From the NCBI GenBank assembly GCA_021157585.1, contig JAGGWH010000139.1:1-32536 (forward strand): a stretch of 32,536 bases of DNA, written 5' to 3'. This DNA is from Bacteroidales bacterium (lineage in GTDB: Bacteria > Bacteroidota > Bacteroidia > Bacteroidales > UBA12170). This document shows positions 16,587-24,593 of the stretch, in pieces (within the stretch, counting starts at the first letter, position 1; the number at the start of each line of letters is the position of its first letter). The translations under genes and the position numbers were made by a program. Below the pieces are notes generated by a model. It ran no database searches. It was not told the origin of the DNA and was given only the letters and a program-made list of their open reading frames with translations.

Positions 16587-18401
16587 TTAGAATTCCAGTT
16601 CTAAATTCAAATTATCTTTTAATTTTTTCAAGTTAGGATTTTTCTCCACCATAGCCTTATATCTTTCGGCAGGCTGAATTATTCTCACACTATTTCCGTT
16701 TTCAATAATTTTAATATCAGACTTTAATTTATAATTATTTAAACGAACTCTAAGCAGTTTCATCAATTCAAACTTTTTCTCATCTAAAACACTTTTTTGA
16801 GCATCGTTATGAACTCGTAATTCAATTATAAAACCGTCTCTAAGTACCGCTTTATTTGTTTTTAATGTAGCATATAAACCCTGATTATGTTTAATGCGGT
16901 CTAAAAAAATATTGAATACCTTATCTAAATCATCCTGAGTAAATTCATCGGCAATATCTTCCTTACCAATCATATACGCATCAGGATTAACATCTTCCAG
17001 TTTAGAATTCTCTTCAGCTTTTATTGAAACTCCCAAGCCAATTCCTTTTGGCATACGCTTTACGGAAGTAGTTGATTCTTCAACTTTTGTTTGAGAAGGA
17101 ACAGCCTGTTCTTTTATTTCGGGCTCAGATATTTTTGTACTAACCACAGTATCCTCTTTAGCCTTTTTCTCTATAACGGGGGCTACATATGGTTTTTTTT
17201 CTTCAATAGATGGTGGCGATGCTATTCTTTCTTTCGCTTTCTTCTGTACGGGTAATGCAGGGATTTGTTCTTTAGAAACTGACTCTGATATACCACTTCC
17301 CAAAGCTACCATTTGCATTAAGGTAAGCTCAATTAACAATCGTTTATTATTACTTGCCTTATAATTTACATCGCATTGAGTATTCAAATCTAAAGCTTTA
17401 AGCAAAAAGGCTGAAGAAAATTTATTTGAATTATTGTAATATCTTTTCCTAATAGATGCCGATGTTTCGAGCAAATCAATAGTTTTCGCATCTCTGCTTA
17501 CCAACAGATTGCGCAGATGTTCGCCTAATCCTATTAAGAAATGCTGACCATCAAATCCACGCTCAATAATATCATTGAAAATAACTAAAACAGAGCTTAT
17601 ATCTCCACTTAAAAACTGGTCAGAAATTTTAAAGAAATAATCATAATCTAAAACATGAAGATTCTCTACTACCTTTTGGTAAGTCACATTTCCTGATGTA
17701 AAACTCACTAATTGATCGAAAATAGACAATGCATCGCGCATGGCACCATCAGCCTTTTGAGCTATCAGGTGCAAAGCTTCTTCATCGGCTTGCACATTCT
17801 CTTTCTCGGCAACAAAGGCCAAATATTTGGCAATATCAACAACATTTATACGCTTAAAATCAAAGACCTGACAACGCGATAAAATTGTAGGTATAATCTT
17901 ATGCTTTTCGGTCGTTGCCAAAATAAATTTAACATAAGGAGGTGGCTCTTCTAATGTTTTAAGAAATGCATTAAAAGCCGCTTGCGAAAGCATATGCACC
18001 TCATCAATAATATATACCTTGTATTTACCTACCTGAGGCGGAATACGAACTTGTTCTACCAAACGACGAATATCATCAACAGAATTATTCGAGGCAGCGT
18101 CAAGCTCCATTATATTAAACGAAGCATTCTGATTAAAAGAAAGACAAGATTCACACTCATTACAAGGCTCAATTACATCAGGGTTATTTTCTAAATCGAG
18201 ATTCAGACAATTAATTGTTTTAGCAAATATACGTGCCGAAGTAGTTTTACCAACTCCACGCGGACCTGTAAACAAATATGCCTGAGCTAAATAATGATTT
18301 TTAATGGCATTCTTTAATGTATTTGTGATCGCTTTTTGACCTACAACCGTATCAAAAGTTGCCGGTCTGTATTTTCGTGCCGAAACGATAAAATTTTCCA
18401 T
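16587..18401 (-). CDS. dnaX: DNA polymerase III subunit gamma/tau
   Basis: A 604-residue AAA+ clamp-loader subunit. It drives loading of the beta clamp and, through its C-terminal tau region, ties the loader to polymerase and helicase. Walker A is GPRGVGKT at 46-53. Zinc ligands are Cys65, Cys80, Cys83 and Cys86, Walker B is IIDEVH at 131-136, sensor 1 is LATTE at 161-165 and the SRC box is at 175-177. The region after about 375 is a low-complexity linker rich in Lys, Glu and Pro, then a tau-like C-terminal domain (about 490-604). A run of eight A residues at codons 401-403 could allow a truncated gamma form. The ATG is at 18401. Confidence 0.95.
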   Translation of the reverse strand: MENFIVSARKYRPATFDTVVGQKAITNTLKNAIKNHYLAQAYLFTGPRGVGKTTSARIFAKTINCLNLDLENNPDVIEPCNECESCLSFNQNASFNIMELDAASNNSVDDIRRLVEQVRIPPQVGKYKVYIIDEVHMLSQAAFNAFLKTLEEPPPYVKFILATTEKHKIIPTILSRCQVFDFKRINVVDIAKYLAFVAEKENVQADEEALHLIAQKADGAMRDALSIFDQLVSFTSGNVTYQKVVENLHVLDYDYFFKISDQFLSGDISSVLVIFNDIIERGFDGQHFLIGLGEHLRNLLVSRDAKTIDLLETSASIRKRYYNNSNKFSSAFLLKALDLNTQCDVNYKASNNKRLLIELTLMQMVALGSGISESVSKEQIPALPVQKKAKERIASPPSIEEKKPYVAPVIEKKAKEDTVVSTKISEPEIKEQAVPSQTKVEESTTSVKRMPKGIGLGVSIKAEENSKLEDVNPDAYMIGKEDIADEFTQDDLDKVFNIFLDRIKHNQGLYATLKTNKAVLRDGFIIELRVHNDAQKSVLDEKKFELMKLLRVRLNNYKLKSDIKIIENGNSVRIIQPAERYKAMVEKNPNLKKLKDNLNLELEF

Positions 18402-18435
18402 GAAAATCTTTTAAATATTATACTGCTTTAATCTT

Positions 18436-18443
18436 CAAAAATA
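18436..18443 (-). promoter_or_regulatory. Candidate -7 box of dnaX
   Basis: The minus strand reads TATTTTTG, an exact TAnnTTTG match, 34 bases upstream of the dnaX ATG at 18401. No -33 TTTG is seen at the usual spacing, so confidence is moderate. Confidence 0.45.
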
Positions 18444-18590
18444 AGAAAAATAATGCTACAATAATTGGTTTGAAACAATTTATCGAATACAAAATACTTT
18501 GCTAACACCATTAAAAAGACTTCAAAAAAGCGATATGTTAAAAAAAACATATTGATTAGTAAATTGCTTTTATGATACTTGTAATATTGC

Positions 18591-18598
18591 TACTTTTG
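18591..18598 (+). promoter_or_regulatory. -7 box of the moeA-moaA-moaC operon
   Basis: TACTTTTG matches TAnnTTTG exactly. The predicted transcription start (about 18601-18604) lies downstream of an in-frame GTG at 18598, so translation must start at the ATG at 18616, giving a short leader of roughly 12-15 bases. A T-rich stretch stands 19 bases upstream but the -33 TTTG is not perfect. Confidence 0.6.
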
Positions 18599-18615
18599 TG
18601 CTTCAAATTTTCAAC

Positions 18616-19788
18616 ATGATTAAACAAGAAGAAGCATTTAAAATTTTAAAACAATCTGTTTTTAAACTGGGAACAGAATTAATTCCATATCAAAATAGTT
18701 TAGGCAGAATTTTAGCCGAAAATGTATATTCAGATATGGATATGCCACCTTTTAATAAATCGGCTGTAGATGGCTACGCTTGTCGTAAGCAAGACTTAGG
18801 AAACGATTTGGAGCTTCTCGAAATTATTCCTGCCGGAATAGCTCCCACCAAAAGTATTGGATCAAATCAATGCTCTCAAATTATGACAGGAGCGGAAGTT
18901 CCTGAAGGTGCCGACACTATTATTATGGTTGAACATACCGAAACAATAAATAAAAAAATAAGGTTCGTTCATAGTAAAACAAACTCGAATATTTGTGCTA
19001 TTGGTGAAGACATAAGAAAAGCTGATTTAGTACTTGAAGATGGAACATTAATTAAAGCACAACAAATTCCTGTTTTAGCTTCTGTTGGAAAGGTATTTAT
19101 CCACGTTTATCGTCAACCAAAGGTAGCTGTTATTTCAACCGGTGATGAGTTAGTTGAACCACATATTATCCCACAAACTTCGCAAATAAGGAATAGCAAT
19201 GCAGCACAGCTGATGGCTCAACTTAAACAATTAGGTTTGGAAGGACGTTATATTGGTATTGCTAAAGATAGTCCGGAATCTACCCGAAAAATGTTAGAAG
19301 AAGCTCTTGACAGTAGCGATATTGTTTTACTCTCAGGTGGCGTTTCTATGGGCGAATTTGATTTTGTCCCTGCAATTCTCGAAGAAAAAGGTATCAAAAT
19401 ACTATTTAAAAGTTTGGCTGTGCAACCCGGCCGACCAACTGTTTTTGGAAAAAAAGAAGGTCAGTTCTTTTTTGGACTTCCCGGAAATCCTGTCTCTTCC
19501 TTTGTACAATTTGAATTATTGGTAAAACCATTAATTTATAATTTGATGGGATACGATTTTAAACCTCTATCATTAAAAATGCCTATGGGTGTTGAATATA
19601 CCCGTAAAAAAGCTAAGAGAAAATCTTATATTCCGGTTTATTTTAACGAAAATAGCGAAGTAATACCGGTAGATTATAATGGTTCCGCTCATATCCATTC
19701 CTATGTTAAAGCCGATGGAATGATTTATATAAACATAGGCGAAACAACACTAAAAAAAGGACTTATAGTTGATGTACGACAGATTTAA
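18616..19788 (+). CDS. moeA: Molybdopterin molybdenumtransferase MoeA
   Basis: A 390-residue enzyme that inserts molybdate into adenylylated molybdopterin, the last general step of molybdenum cofactor synthesis. Family motifs are MPPFNKSAVDGYA near residue 43, IMTGAEVPEGADTI near 89, AVISTGDEL, the LLSGGVSMGEFDFV substrate-site loop, QPGRPTVFG and GLPGNPVSSF. Length is normal. The ATG at 18616 is chosen over the GTG at 18598 because the promoter -7 box overlaps the latter. The end overlaps moaA by 17 bases, so the two are coupled. I see no molybdate transporter, MoaE/MoaD or molybdoenzyme in the window. Confidence 0.95.
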   Translation: MIKQEEAFKILKQSVFKLGTELIPYQNSLGRILAENVYSDMDMPPFNKSAVDGYACRKQDLGNDLELLEIIPAGIAPTKSIGSNQCSQIMTGAEVPEGADTIIMVEHTETINKKIRFVHSKTNSNICAIGEDIRKADLVLEDGTLIKAQQIPVLASVGKVFIHVYRQPKVAVISTGDELVEPHIIPQTSQIRNSNAAQLMAQLKQLGLEGRYIGIAKDSPESTRKMLEEALDSSDIVLLSGGVSMGEFDFVPAILEEKGIKILFKSLAVQPGRPTVFGKKEGQFFFGLPGNPVSSFVQFELLVKPLIYNLMGYDFKPLSLKMPMGVEYTRKKAKRKSYIPVYFNENSEVIPVDYNGSAHIHSYVKADGMIYINIGETTLKKGLIVDVRQI

Positions 19789-20572
19789 TAGAAAAATTAA
19801 CTACTTACGCATTTCTGTTACCGACCGTTGTAATTTACGTTGCGTATATTGCATGCCGGCCGAAGGCGTAGATTTAATATCGCATAAAGATATTTTAAGC
19901 TTCGAGGAGATTGTAGACTTTACAAAAAAAGCCGTTGCTGATGGTGTTGATAAAGTTAGAATTACGGGAGGAGAACCACTTGTAAGACACGATATTATTA
20001 AACTAATTAAAAGTATCGGAGAAATTAAAGGCATTAAAGATTTTGGAATGACTACCAACGGAATACTTCTTCCAAAATATGCTGAACAATTAAAAGCCGC
20101 AGGCTTGATGCGAGTAAATATTAGTTTAGACACTATGAATCCGCAACGTTATAGGGAAATTACACGATTGGGAAATATTGATGATGTTTTTGCCGGTATT
20201 GAAGCAGCTAAAAAAGCTGAATTATTTCCCATCAAGATAAATTGCGTTATAAAAAAATCGCGCTATGAACCCGATGCCGTAGACGTTACTGAATATTGTA
20301 AAGCTAAGGGATTAGAAATCCGGTATATACACGAAATGAATTTGGAAACAGGCGAATTTTCAATAGTAGAAGGTGGCGAAGGTGGCGATTGCAAAAACTG
20401 TAACCGCTTAAGATTAACAGCTAACGGAAATGTAATGCCCTGTCTTTTCTCCAATTTAGCTTATAATGTCAGAGAACTAGGTATAGAAAAATCTATAGAC
20501 GAAAGTTTAAAAAATAAACCCAAAAGCGGAACGACTAATCATATTAACCATTTTAGTAATATTGGAGGTTAA
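19772..20572 (+). CDS. moaA: GTP 3',8-cyclase MoaA, compact form
   Basis: A 266-residue radical SAM enzyme that, with MoaC, converts GTP to cyclic pyranopterin monophosphate in molybdenum cofactor synthesis. The N-terminal cluster motif is DRCNLRCVYC with Cys20, Cys24 and Cys27, and TGGEPL follows at 65-70. The second, substrate-binding 4Fe-4S cluster is carried by Cys207, Cys210 and Cys224 (CKNCNRLRLT then PCLF). The protein ends in Gly-Gly, the C-terminal motif needed by MoaA. Compared with usual lengths of about 320-340, some 50 residues are missing between the barrel and the second cluster. All key residues remain, so I read it as a short variant, not a broken gene. The ATG at 19772 overlaps moeA. 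Confidence 0.88.
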   Translation: MYDRFNRKINYLRISVTDRCNLRCVYCMPAEGVDLISHKDILSFEEIVDFTKKAVADGVDKVRITGGEPLVRHDIIKLIKSIGEIKGIKDFGMTTNGILLPKYAEQLKAAGLMRVNISLDTMNPQRYREITRLGNIDDVFAGIEAAKKAELFPIKINCVIKKSRYEPDAVDVTEYCKAKGLEIRYIHEMNLETGEFSIVEGGEGGDCKNCNRLRLTANGNVMPCLFSNLAYNVRELGIEKSIDESLKNKPKSGTTNHINHFSNIGG

Positions 20573-20600
20573 TTAGAACTTAGGATTTAAAATTACATTT

Positions 20601-21050
20601 ATGGAACTATCGCATATCAATAAAGAAGGTAAAGCCAATATGGTGGATGTAGCCAACAAACCCGACCAGAGCAGAACAGCACGCGCTCAAGGCTTTATTC
20701 GTTTACAAAAAGAAACCTTAGCTTTAATTGCAGAAAACGGATTAAAAAAAGGAGATGTATTAACCGTAGCTGAAATTGCAGGTATTCAAGGTGGTAAAAA
20801 AACCAACGAACTTATTCCTCTCTGTCATCCTTTAATGATTACAAAAATAGATGTTAAAACCGAAATCCTTAAAGATGGTGTTAGAGTAGAAAGTTTTGCA
20901 AAATGCATTGGAAAAACCGGTATTGAAATGGAAGCACTAACGGCTGTTAACATTGCTTTACTAACCATTTACGATATGTGCAAGGCTGTTGATAAGCAAA
21001 TGACAATGGATGGTATTGAATTACTTGAAAAAGTGAAAGAGGATTTATAA
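20601..21050 (+). CDS. moaC: Cyclic pyranopterin monophosphate synthase MoaC
   Basis: A 149-residue enzyme that rearranges the MoaA product (3',8-cyclo-7,8-dihydro-GTP) into cyclic pyranopterin monophosphate. Motifs are MVDVANKP and RTARAQGFIRL at the N terminus, GKKTNELIPLCHPLMI in the centre, and GKTGIEMEALTAVNIALLTIYDMCKAVDK with the conserved C-terminal lysines. Length is slightly short but within the family range. It starts 28 bases after moaA in the same operon. The gene downstream runs in the opposite direction. Confidence 0.96.
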   Translation: MELSHINKEGKANMVDVANKPDQSRTARAQGFIRLQKETLALIAENGLKKGDVLTVAEIAGIQGGKKTNELIPLCHPLMITKIDVKTEILKDGVRVESFAKCIGKTGIEMEALTAVNIALLTIYDMCKAVDKQMTMDGIELLEKVKEDL

Positions 21051-21054
21051 ATAT

Positions 21055-21092
21055 GGTCAAAACATCCAAATGTTATCATTTGACATTTGACC
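21055..21092. terminator. Possible terminator hairpin between moaC and trmH-like gene
   Basis: Nested inverted repeats: outer arms GGTCAAA (21055-21061) and TTTGACC (21086-21092), inner stem CAAATG (21067-21072) with CATTTG (21077-21082) around TTAT. It lies in the 43-bp spacer between convergent genes, the expected place for a shared terminator, but has no T run on either strand. Confidence 0.45.
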
Positions 21093-21093
21093 C

Positions 21094-21627
21094 TTAGACA
21101 TTTTCGAGTCCCAAATGCTGCCTTCCCCACTCAAAAGCAGCTATAGCTGCAGCATGCGAAACATTCAAAGATAATGTTTTACCTATAAGTGGAATATATA
21201 CAGTTTTAGAAACCTTATTTAAACATTCTTGGGCAATCCCAAAGCGTTCATTTCCGACGAGTAAAACACATTTTTCGGGTAATGATGTTTTATACAAATT
21301 ACTAGCTTTAGTGCTGGTTTCTACTGCAACTATTTCAAAATCTTCAGGAATTTGTGATTTAAAAACCTCGGGCTTACAAAAAGAATAATCGACAGATTTT
21401 AAGCTAGAATGAGCAACTCTAGCAATTTTTTTCGCCTTAAATATAGTTTCACTTTGTATAAATAAAACCTTACTGATACCAAGATTCCCTGATAGTCGAA
21501 TCAGAGCACCAACATTTTCCGGAGTTCTGAGTTCGTAAGCTGCCAATATTAAATTTGAGGCATTTCCAAACTTATTTTTAGTCTTTGTATTAAAAAACTC
21601 TACGGAATTGGCATATTTATTATCCAT
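21094..21627 (-). CDS. TrmH/SpoU family RNA methyltransferase
   Basis: A 177-residue SPOUT-class enzyme predicted to methylate the 2'-hydroxyl of a ribose in tRNA or rRNA using S-adenosylmethionine. The three family motifs are present: motif 1 ENVGALIRLSGNLG with its conserved Asn and Arg, motif 2 VLLVGNERFGI, and motif 3 YIPLIGKTLSLNVSHAAAIA, which forms the knot and binds the cofactor. It lacks the extra N-terminal substrate-binding domain of RlmB, so it is a minimal form; the target nucleotide cannot be inferred. The start is the ATG at 21627, with an in-frame TTG just before it. It is convergent with moaC and 116 bases downstream of rpmH. Confidence 0.88.
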   Translation of the reverse strand: MDNKYANSVEFFNTKTKNKFGNASNLILAAYELRTPENVGALIRLSGNLGISKVLFIQSETIFKAKKIARVAHSSLKSVDYSFCKPEVFKSQIPEDFEIVAVETSTKASNLYKTSLPEKCVLLVGNERFGIAQECLNKVSKTVYIPLIGKTLSLNVSHAAAIAAFEWGRQHLGLENV

Positions 21628-21687
21628 CAAGAATATTTAATTATTCCGGTCAATCAAAAATTATATAAGGAAGACCATTACTTAAAC

Positions 21688-21717
21688 AAAAAAAGAAGAC
21701 ATCAACCAATGCCTTCT
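21688..21717 (-). terminator. Rho-independent terminator of rpmH
   Basis: On the minus strand a 9-bp stem (21694-21702 with 21709-21717, one G-U pair, loop of six) is followed by seven U residues. It starts 27 bases after the rpmH stop. Confidence 0.8.
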
Positions 21718-21743
21718 AAATTTATCCAAAAGAAATCAGCGAA

Positions 21744-21905
21744 TTATTTTCTTCCGTTAAACTCGTCAGAAACAGTTAATTGCGCTCTTCCTTTAGCTCT
21801 TCTACGAGCTAAAATCTTACGACCGTTTTTAGAAGCCATACGCTCTCTAAAACCATGTTTATTTTTTCTTTTGCGAACTGAAGGTTGATATGTTCTCTTG
21901 CTCAT
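21744..21905 (-). CDS. rpmH: 50S ribosomal protein L34
   Basis: A 53-residue, very basic ribosomal protein. It begins [20 protein letters not shown], has the [19 protein letters not shown] core that defines L34, and ends with a short acidic and then basic tail (SDEFNGRK). The core is nearly invariant across bacteria, so the call is secure despite the small size. It has its own strong promoter (21931-21961) and terminator. The usual neighbours rnpA and dnaA are not adjacent here, which is common in Bacteroidota. Confidence 0.97.
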   Translation of the reverse strand: MSKRTYQPSVRKRKNKHGFRERMASKNGRKILARRRAKGRAQLTVSDEFNGRK

Positions 21906-21930
21906 AGCTTATTCTTGTTTTTTCGGACTG

Positions 21931-21961
21931 CAAAATTACAGTCTTTTTTCAGAATTACAAA
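21931..21961 (-). promoter_or_regulatory. rpmH promoter, full Bacteroidota consensus
   Basis: On the minus strand the -7 box TAATTTTG (21931-21938) and a perfect -33 TTTG (21958-21961) are 19 bases apart, the canonical arrangement. The predicted leader is about 20-23 bases before the ATG at 21905. Confidence 0.85.
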
Positions 21962-21980
21962 TCTTTCTATCTAATTTTTG

Positions 21981-22019
21981 AAAAATAATCAGGCTATCGA
22001 AAAAACGATAACCTGATTA
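21981..22019 (-). terminator. Rho-independent terminator of pepD
   Basis: A 14-bp stem with one mismatch (21986-21999 with 22006-22019), an A6 loop on plus, is followed on the minus strand by five U residues. It lies 11 bases after the pepD stop and just upstream of the rpmH promoter. Confidence 0.8.
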
Positions 22020-22029
22020 GCATTTAAAA

Positions 22030-23490
22030 TTATTTTTTAGGAATATTTTTCAAAGTTTCAACTGTAAAATCCCAGAATTTCTGAACACTCTCAATATTTA
22101 CTTTTTCATCGGGAGAGTGAGGGAAACGAATAGTTGGTCCAAAGGAAATCATATCCCAATTAGGATAAACACCACCTAAAAGTCCACATTCCAGACCGGC
22201 ATGAATAGCAGTAACTTTTGGGATAACACCATATTTGTTATTGTAAATATCGCTCATCGCTTTCAATATTGGAGAATCAACATTTGGTTTCCATCCCGGA
22301 TATTGACCATCAAAGACAATTTTAGCTCCGGCTAATTGAAATACACTTTCAATCATATTTTCTAAATCTTGCTTTGCAGAATCTACAGAGCTACGAATTA
22401 GAGTTAAAACATTTATCTTACCATTTCCTGATTTTACAATAGCTAAGTTATTAGAGGTTTCTACCAATCCTTCCATATTATCGCTCATTCTGATAACACC
22501 ATTAGGAACGGCATATACCGCATTAAACAATGCTGTTTGAGTAGCAGAATCAATTAAGCTTTCAGGAAGATCGGCAGCTTCAACATCAAAAGTCATAAAA
22601 GGCTCTGTTTCCGAAAGCTCTGCTTTAAATACATCGCCACAAGCAGTAACATAGGCTTCAAATTCGCCGGCTTTATCAGCAGGAACAACAACAGTTGCAA
22701 AAGATTCGCGAGGAATAGCATTCCTTAAACTACCGCCATCAATAGAAGCCAAACGCAAACCGAATTTCGTTGCAGATGAACGTAAAAAACGATTTAATAG
22801 TTTATTTGAATTCCCACGTTGTAAAGGAATATCAACACCGGAATGACCGCCTTTTAAACCTGTAAGAGCAAGTTTATAAGCTTTAAATCCGGTAGGAACA
22901 GCTTCCTCGGTATATGTAAATTCGGCATTTGCATTTGTACCACCGGCACAACCGATATACAATTCACCTTCGTCTTCCGAATCCATATTTATTAAAATAT
23001 CGCCTTTCAACACATCGCCTTTCAATCCAAAAGCACCTGTCATACCTGTTTCTTCGTCGCAGGTAAATAAAGCCTCTATAGGACCATGTACCATATCAGT
23101 GGATTCTAAAACAGCCATTGCAGCGGCAACGCCCATTCCATTATCAGCACCTAAAGTTGTTCCTTCGGCAGTTACCCAATCACCATCAACAACAGCATTA
23201 ATTGGATCTTTAGTAAAATCGTGATCTATATCAGAATTTTTCTGAGGAACCATATCTAAATGCCCTTGCAAAATGACACCTTTACGATCTTCCATTCCGG
23301 GAGTTGCAGGTTTACGGATTATAACGTTTCCAACTTCATCTTTAAAAGTTTCTAATCCAAGGCTATTACCATAATTTACCATAAAATCTTGGATACGATC
23401 TTCAAATTTAGATGGACGAGGTATTTGTGTTAAACTATAAAAATGTTTCCAAATTACTTTTGGTTCCAGATTTAAAATCTCTTTACTCAT
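22030..23490 (-). CDS. pepD: Aminoacyl-histidine dipeptidase (M20 family)
   Basis: A 486-residue cytoplasmic di-zinc dipeptidase of the PepD (peptidase D, beta-alanyl-histidine dipeptidase) type, which splits Xaa-His and other dipeptides. Metal and catalytic residues are visible: QGHLDMVPQ with His77 and Asp79, the bridging Asp116 in LGADNGMG, catalytic Glu146 and ligand Glu147 in TCDEETG, Asp170 in INMDSEDE, and a C-terminal His in RFPHSPDE. HAGLECGLLGG is also typical of the class. There is no signal peptide. Length matches. It could take up dipeptides imported by a transporter; an MFS gene lies two genes upstream on the same strand. Confidence 0.95.
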   Translation of the reverse strand: MSKEILNLEPKVIWKHFYSLTQIPRPSKFEDRIQDFMVNYGNSLGLETFKDEVGNVIIRKPATPGMEDRKGVILQGHLDMVPQKNSDIDHDFTKDPINAVVDGDWVTAEGTTLGADNGMGVAAAMAVLESTDMVHGPIEALFTCDEETGMTGAFGLKGDVLKGDILINMDSEDEGELYIGCAGGTNANAEFTYTEEAVPTGFKAYKLALTGLKGGHSGVDIPLQRGNSNKLLNRFLRSSATKFGLRLASIDGGSLRNAIPRESFATVVVPADKAGEFEAYVTACGDVFKAELSETEPFMTFDVEAADLPESLIDSATQTALFNAVYAVPNGVIRMSDNMEGLVETSNNLAIVKSGNGKINVLTLIRSSVDSAKQDLENMIESVFQLAGAKIVFDGQYPGWKPNVDSPILKAMSDIYNNKYGVIPKVTAIHAGLECGLLGGVYPNWDMISFGPTIRFPHSPDEKVNIESVQKFWDFTVETLKNIPKK

Positions 23491-23634
23491 ATGTTTATGT
23501 TTTTAAATTTATCTTAAATTATTAAGATGCTAAATTAGCAAATAATTTAGGATTTGAATGTCATACATTCTTTAAAAACTAAGCATTTAACGTTTTTTAA
23601 ATAGAGATATTTATAAACGAAAAAATAAACGATT

Positions 23635-24357
23635 TTATAAACGCATATTCAAATGTGAAAACTCTAAATCCAACGAAAGCTGTCTTATTCTCTTTTCATT
23701 AAGAAGAGCCTTTACAATAAAAAAGCTAAAGAAAATAGCAATATGACACATTACCGAAGGCATTGAACCTTGATAGGTCGGCAAAAAAGCTGTAATTAAA
23801 ATACTGGGTATAATAAAAACCACAGAACCTATCACAAAATTACCAATTAATTGACGTTTTCTGAGATCAGGGGTAAACACCATATTACGAACAGCCATAA
23901 TAAGCATGGTAAACAAACCTAATTGATAATAAAGTCCGTAAAACTGATAAAGGATATCAGCGTGATAATAGGTAGCAAAAAACTGCTGACAGCTTAATAA
24001 TACAGCAGAAGTTGGTTTAGATAAAAAATATGTAATAAAGAAGAGGGCACTACCAAGAAAAGCAAATGTAATATAGCGTTGTGTTTTTGATTCTTTTGGA
24101 GAACTTAAATAAGCAAAATACACTCCCAAAGCAGGCAACATAGTAATATCGGCAAAAGACAAACGAACTAAAAAAGAATGCCCCGGAAACATACAATTAA
24201 AAGCCTCTAATAACTGATAAGTTCCCAAGAAAAATAAGATTGAAGTTATACTCTTCAGATGACTTCCGCTTTGTTTAAAGAGCAAGAAGAAATAGATAAA
24301 GGCAAATATTTCAATCAAACCCGTAAAAAGAGCTAAATATGGCGAATAAGCGTTCAT
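23635..24357 (-). CDS. Orphan 7TM membrane protein, unknown function
   Basis: A 240-residue protein with seven hydrophobic segments, short loops and a charged C-terminal tail (NEKRIRQLSLDLEFS). I do not recognise the family with confidence. The layout (seven helices, extracytoplasmic N terminus, conserved-looking YQLLEAFNCMFPG and FADITMLPALGVYFAYL) recalls the N-terminal 7TM sensor module that precedes histidine kinase domains. The tail resembles the start of a coiled-coil linker, but here the protein simply stops and no kinase follows. It has a good promoter of its own (24389-24419) and is not tightly linked to pepD (144 bases apart) or the MFS gene. Confidence 0.7.
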   Translation of the reverse strand: MNAYSPYLALFTGLIEIFAFIYFFLLFKQSGSHLKSITSILFFLGTYQLLEAFNCMFPGHSFLVRLSFADITMLPALGVYFAYLSSPKESKTQRYITFAFLGSALFFITYFLSKPTSAVLLSCQQFFATYYHADILYQFYGLYYQLGLFTMLIMAVRNMVFTPDLRKRQLIGNFVIGSVVFIIPSILITAFLPTYQGSMPSVMCHIAIFFSFFIVKALLNEKRIRQLSLDLEFSHLNMRL

Positions 24358-24388
24358 TTTGATATTTTAAGTTGTTTATAATGCCGGG

Positions 24389-24419
24389 CAAAATTATAAA
24401 ATAATCAATTCGTATGAAA
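24389..24419 (-). promoter_or_regulatory. Promoter of the 7TM protein gene
   Basis: On the minus strand TAATTTTG (24389-24396) is an exact -7 match, with TTTC (24416-24419, one mismatch to TTTG) 19 bases upstream. The predicted leader is about 27 bases before the ATG at 24357. Confidence 0.6.
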
Positions 24420-24542
24420 ATAATCCGAAAAAATACGAATCTACAAACCTCCGTCAGGAAACCGGAATCAAATTAAGCTTAGTATTGTGACTTATTTTGT
24501 ATGTAAAATCAAGCTTAATCGGAATATTATTTGACATAAAGC

Positions 24543-24577
24543 AAAAGAGCCGACTTAAATAATAAGTCGGCTCTTTT
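24543..24577. terminator. Terminator downstream of the MFS gene
   Basis: A perfect 15-bp inverted repeat: AAAAGAGCCGACTTA at 24543-24557, its complement at 24563-24577, and a 5-base loop. A and T runs lie at its ends. It is 16 bases past the MFS stop (minus strand) and reads as an efficient terminator on that strand. Confidence 0.88.
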
Positions 24578-24593
24578 AAATATTTTAAAGAAA

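Noticed and set aside
19772-20572. moaA as a truncated pseudogene
   Set aside because: Both cysteine motifs and the C-terminal Gly-Gly are intact and the frame is clean, so a short functional form is more likely.
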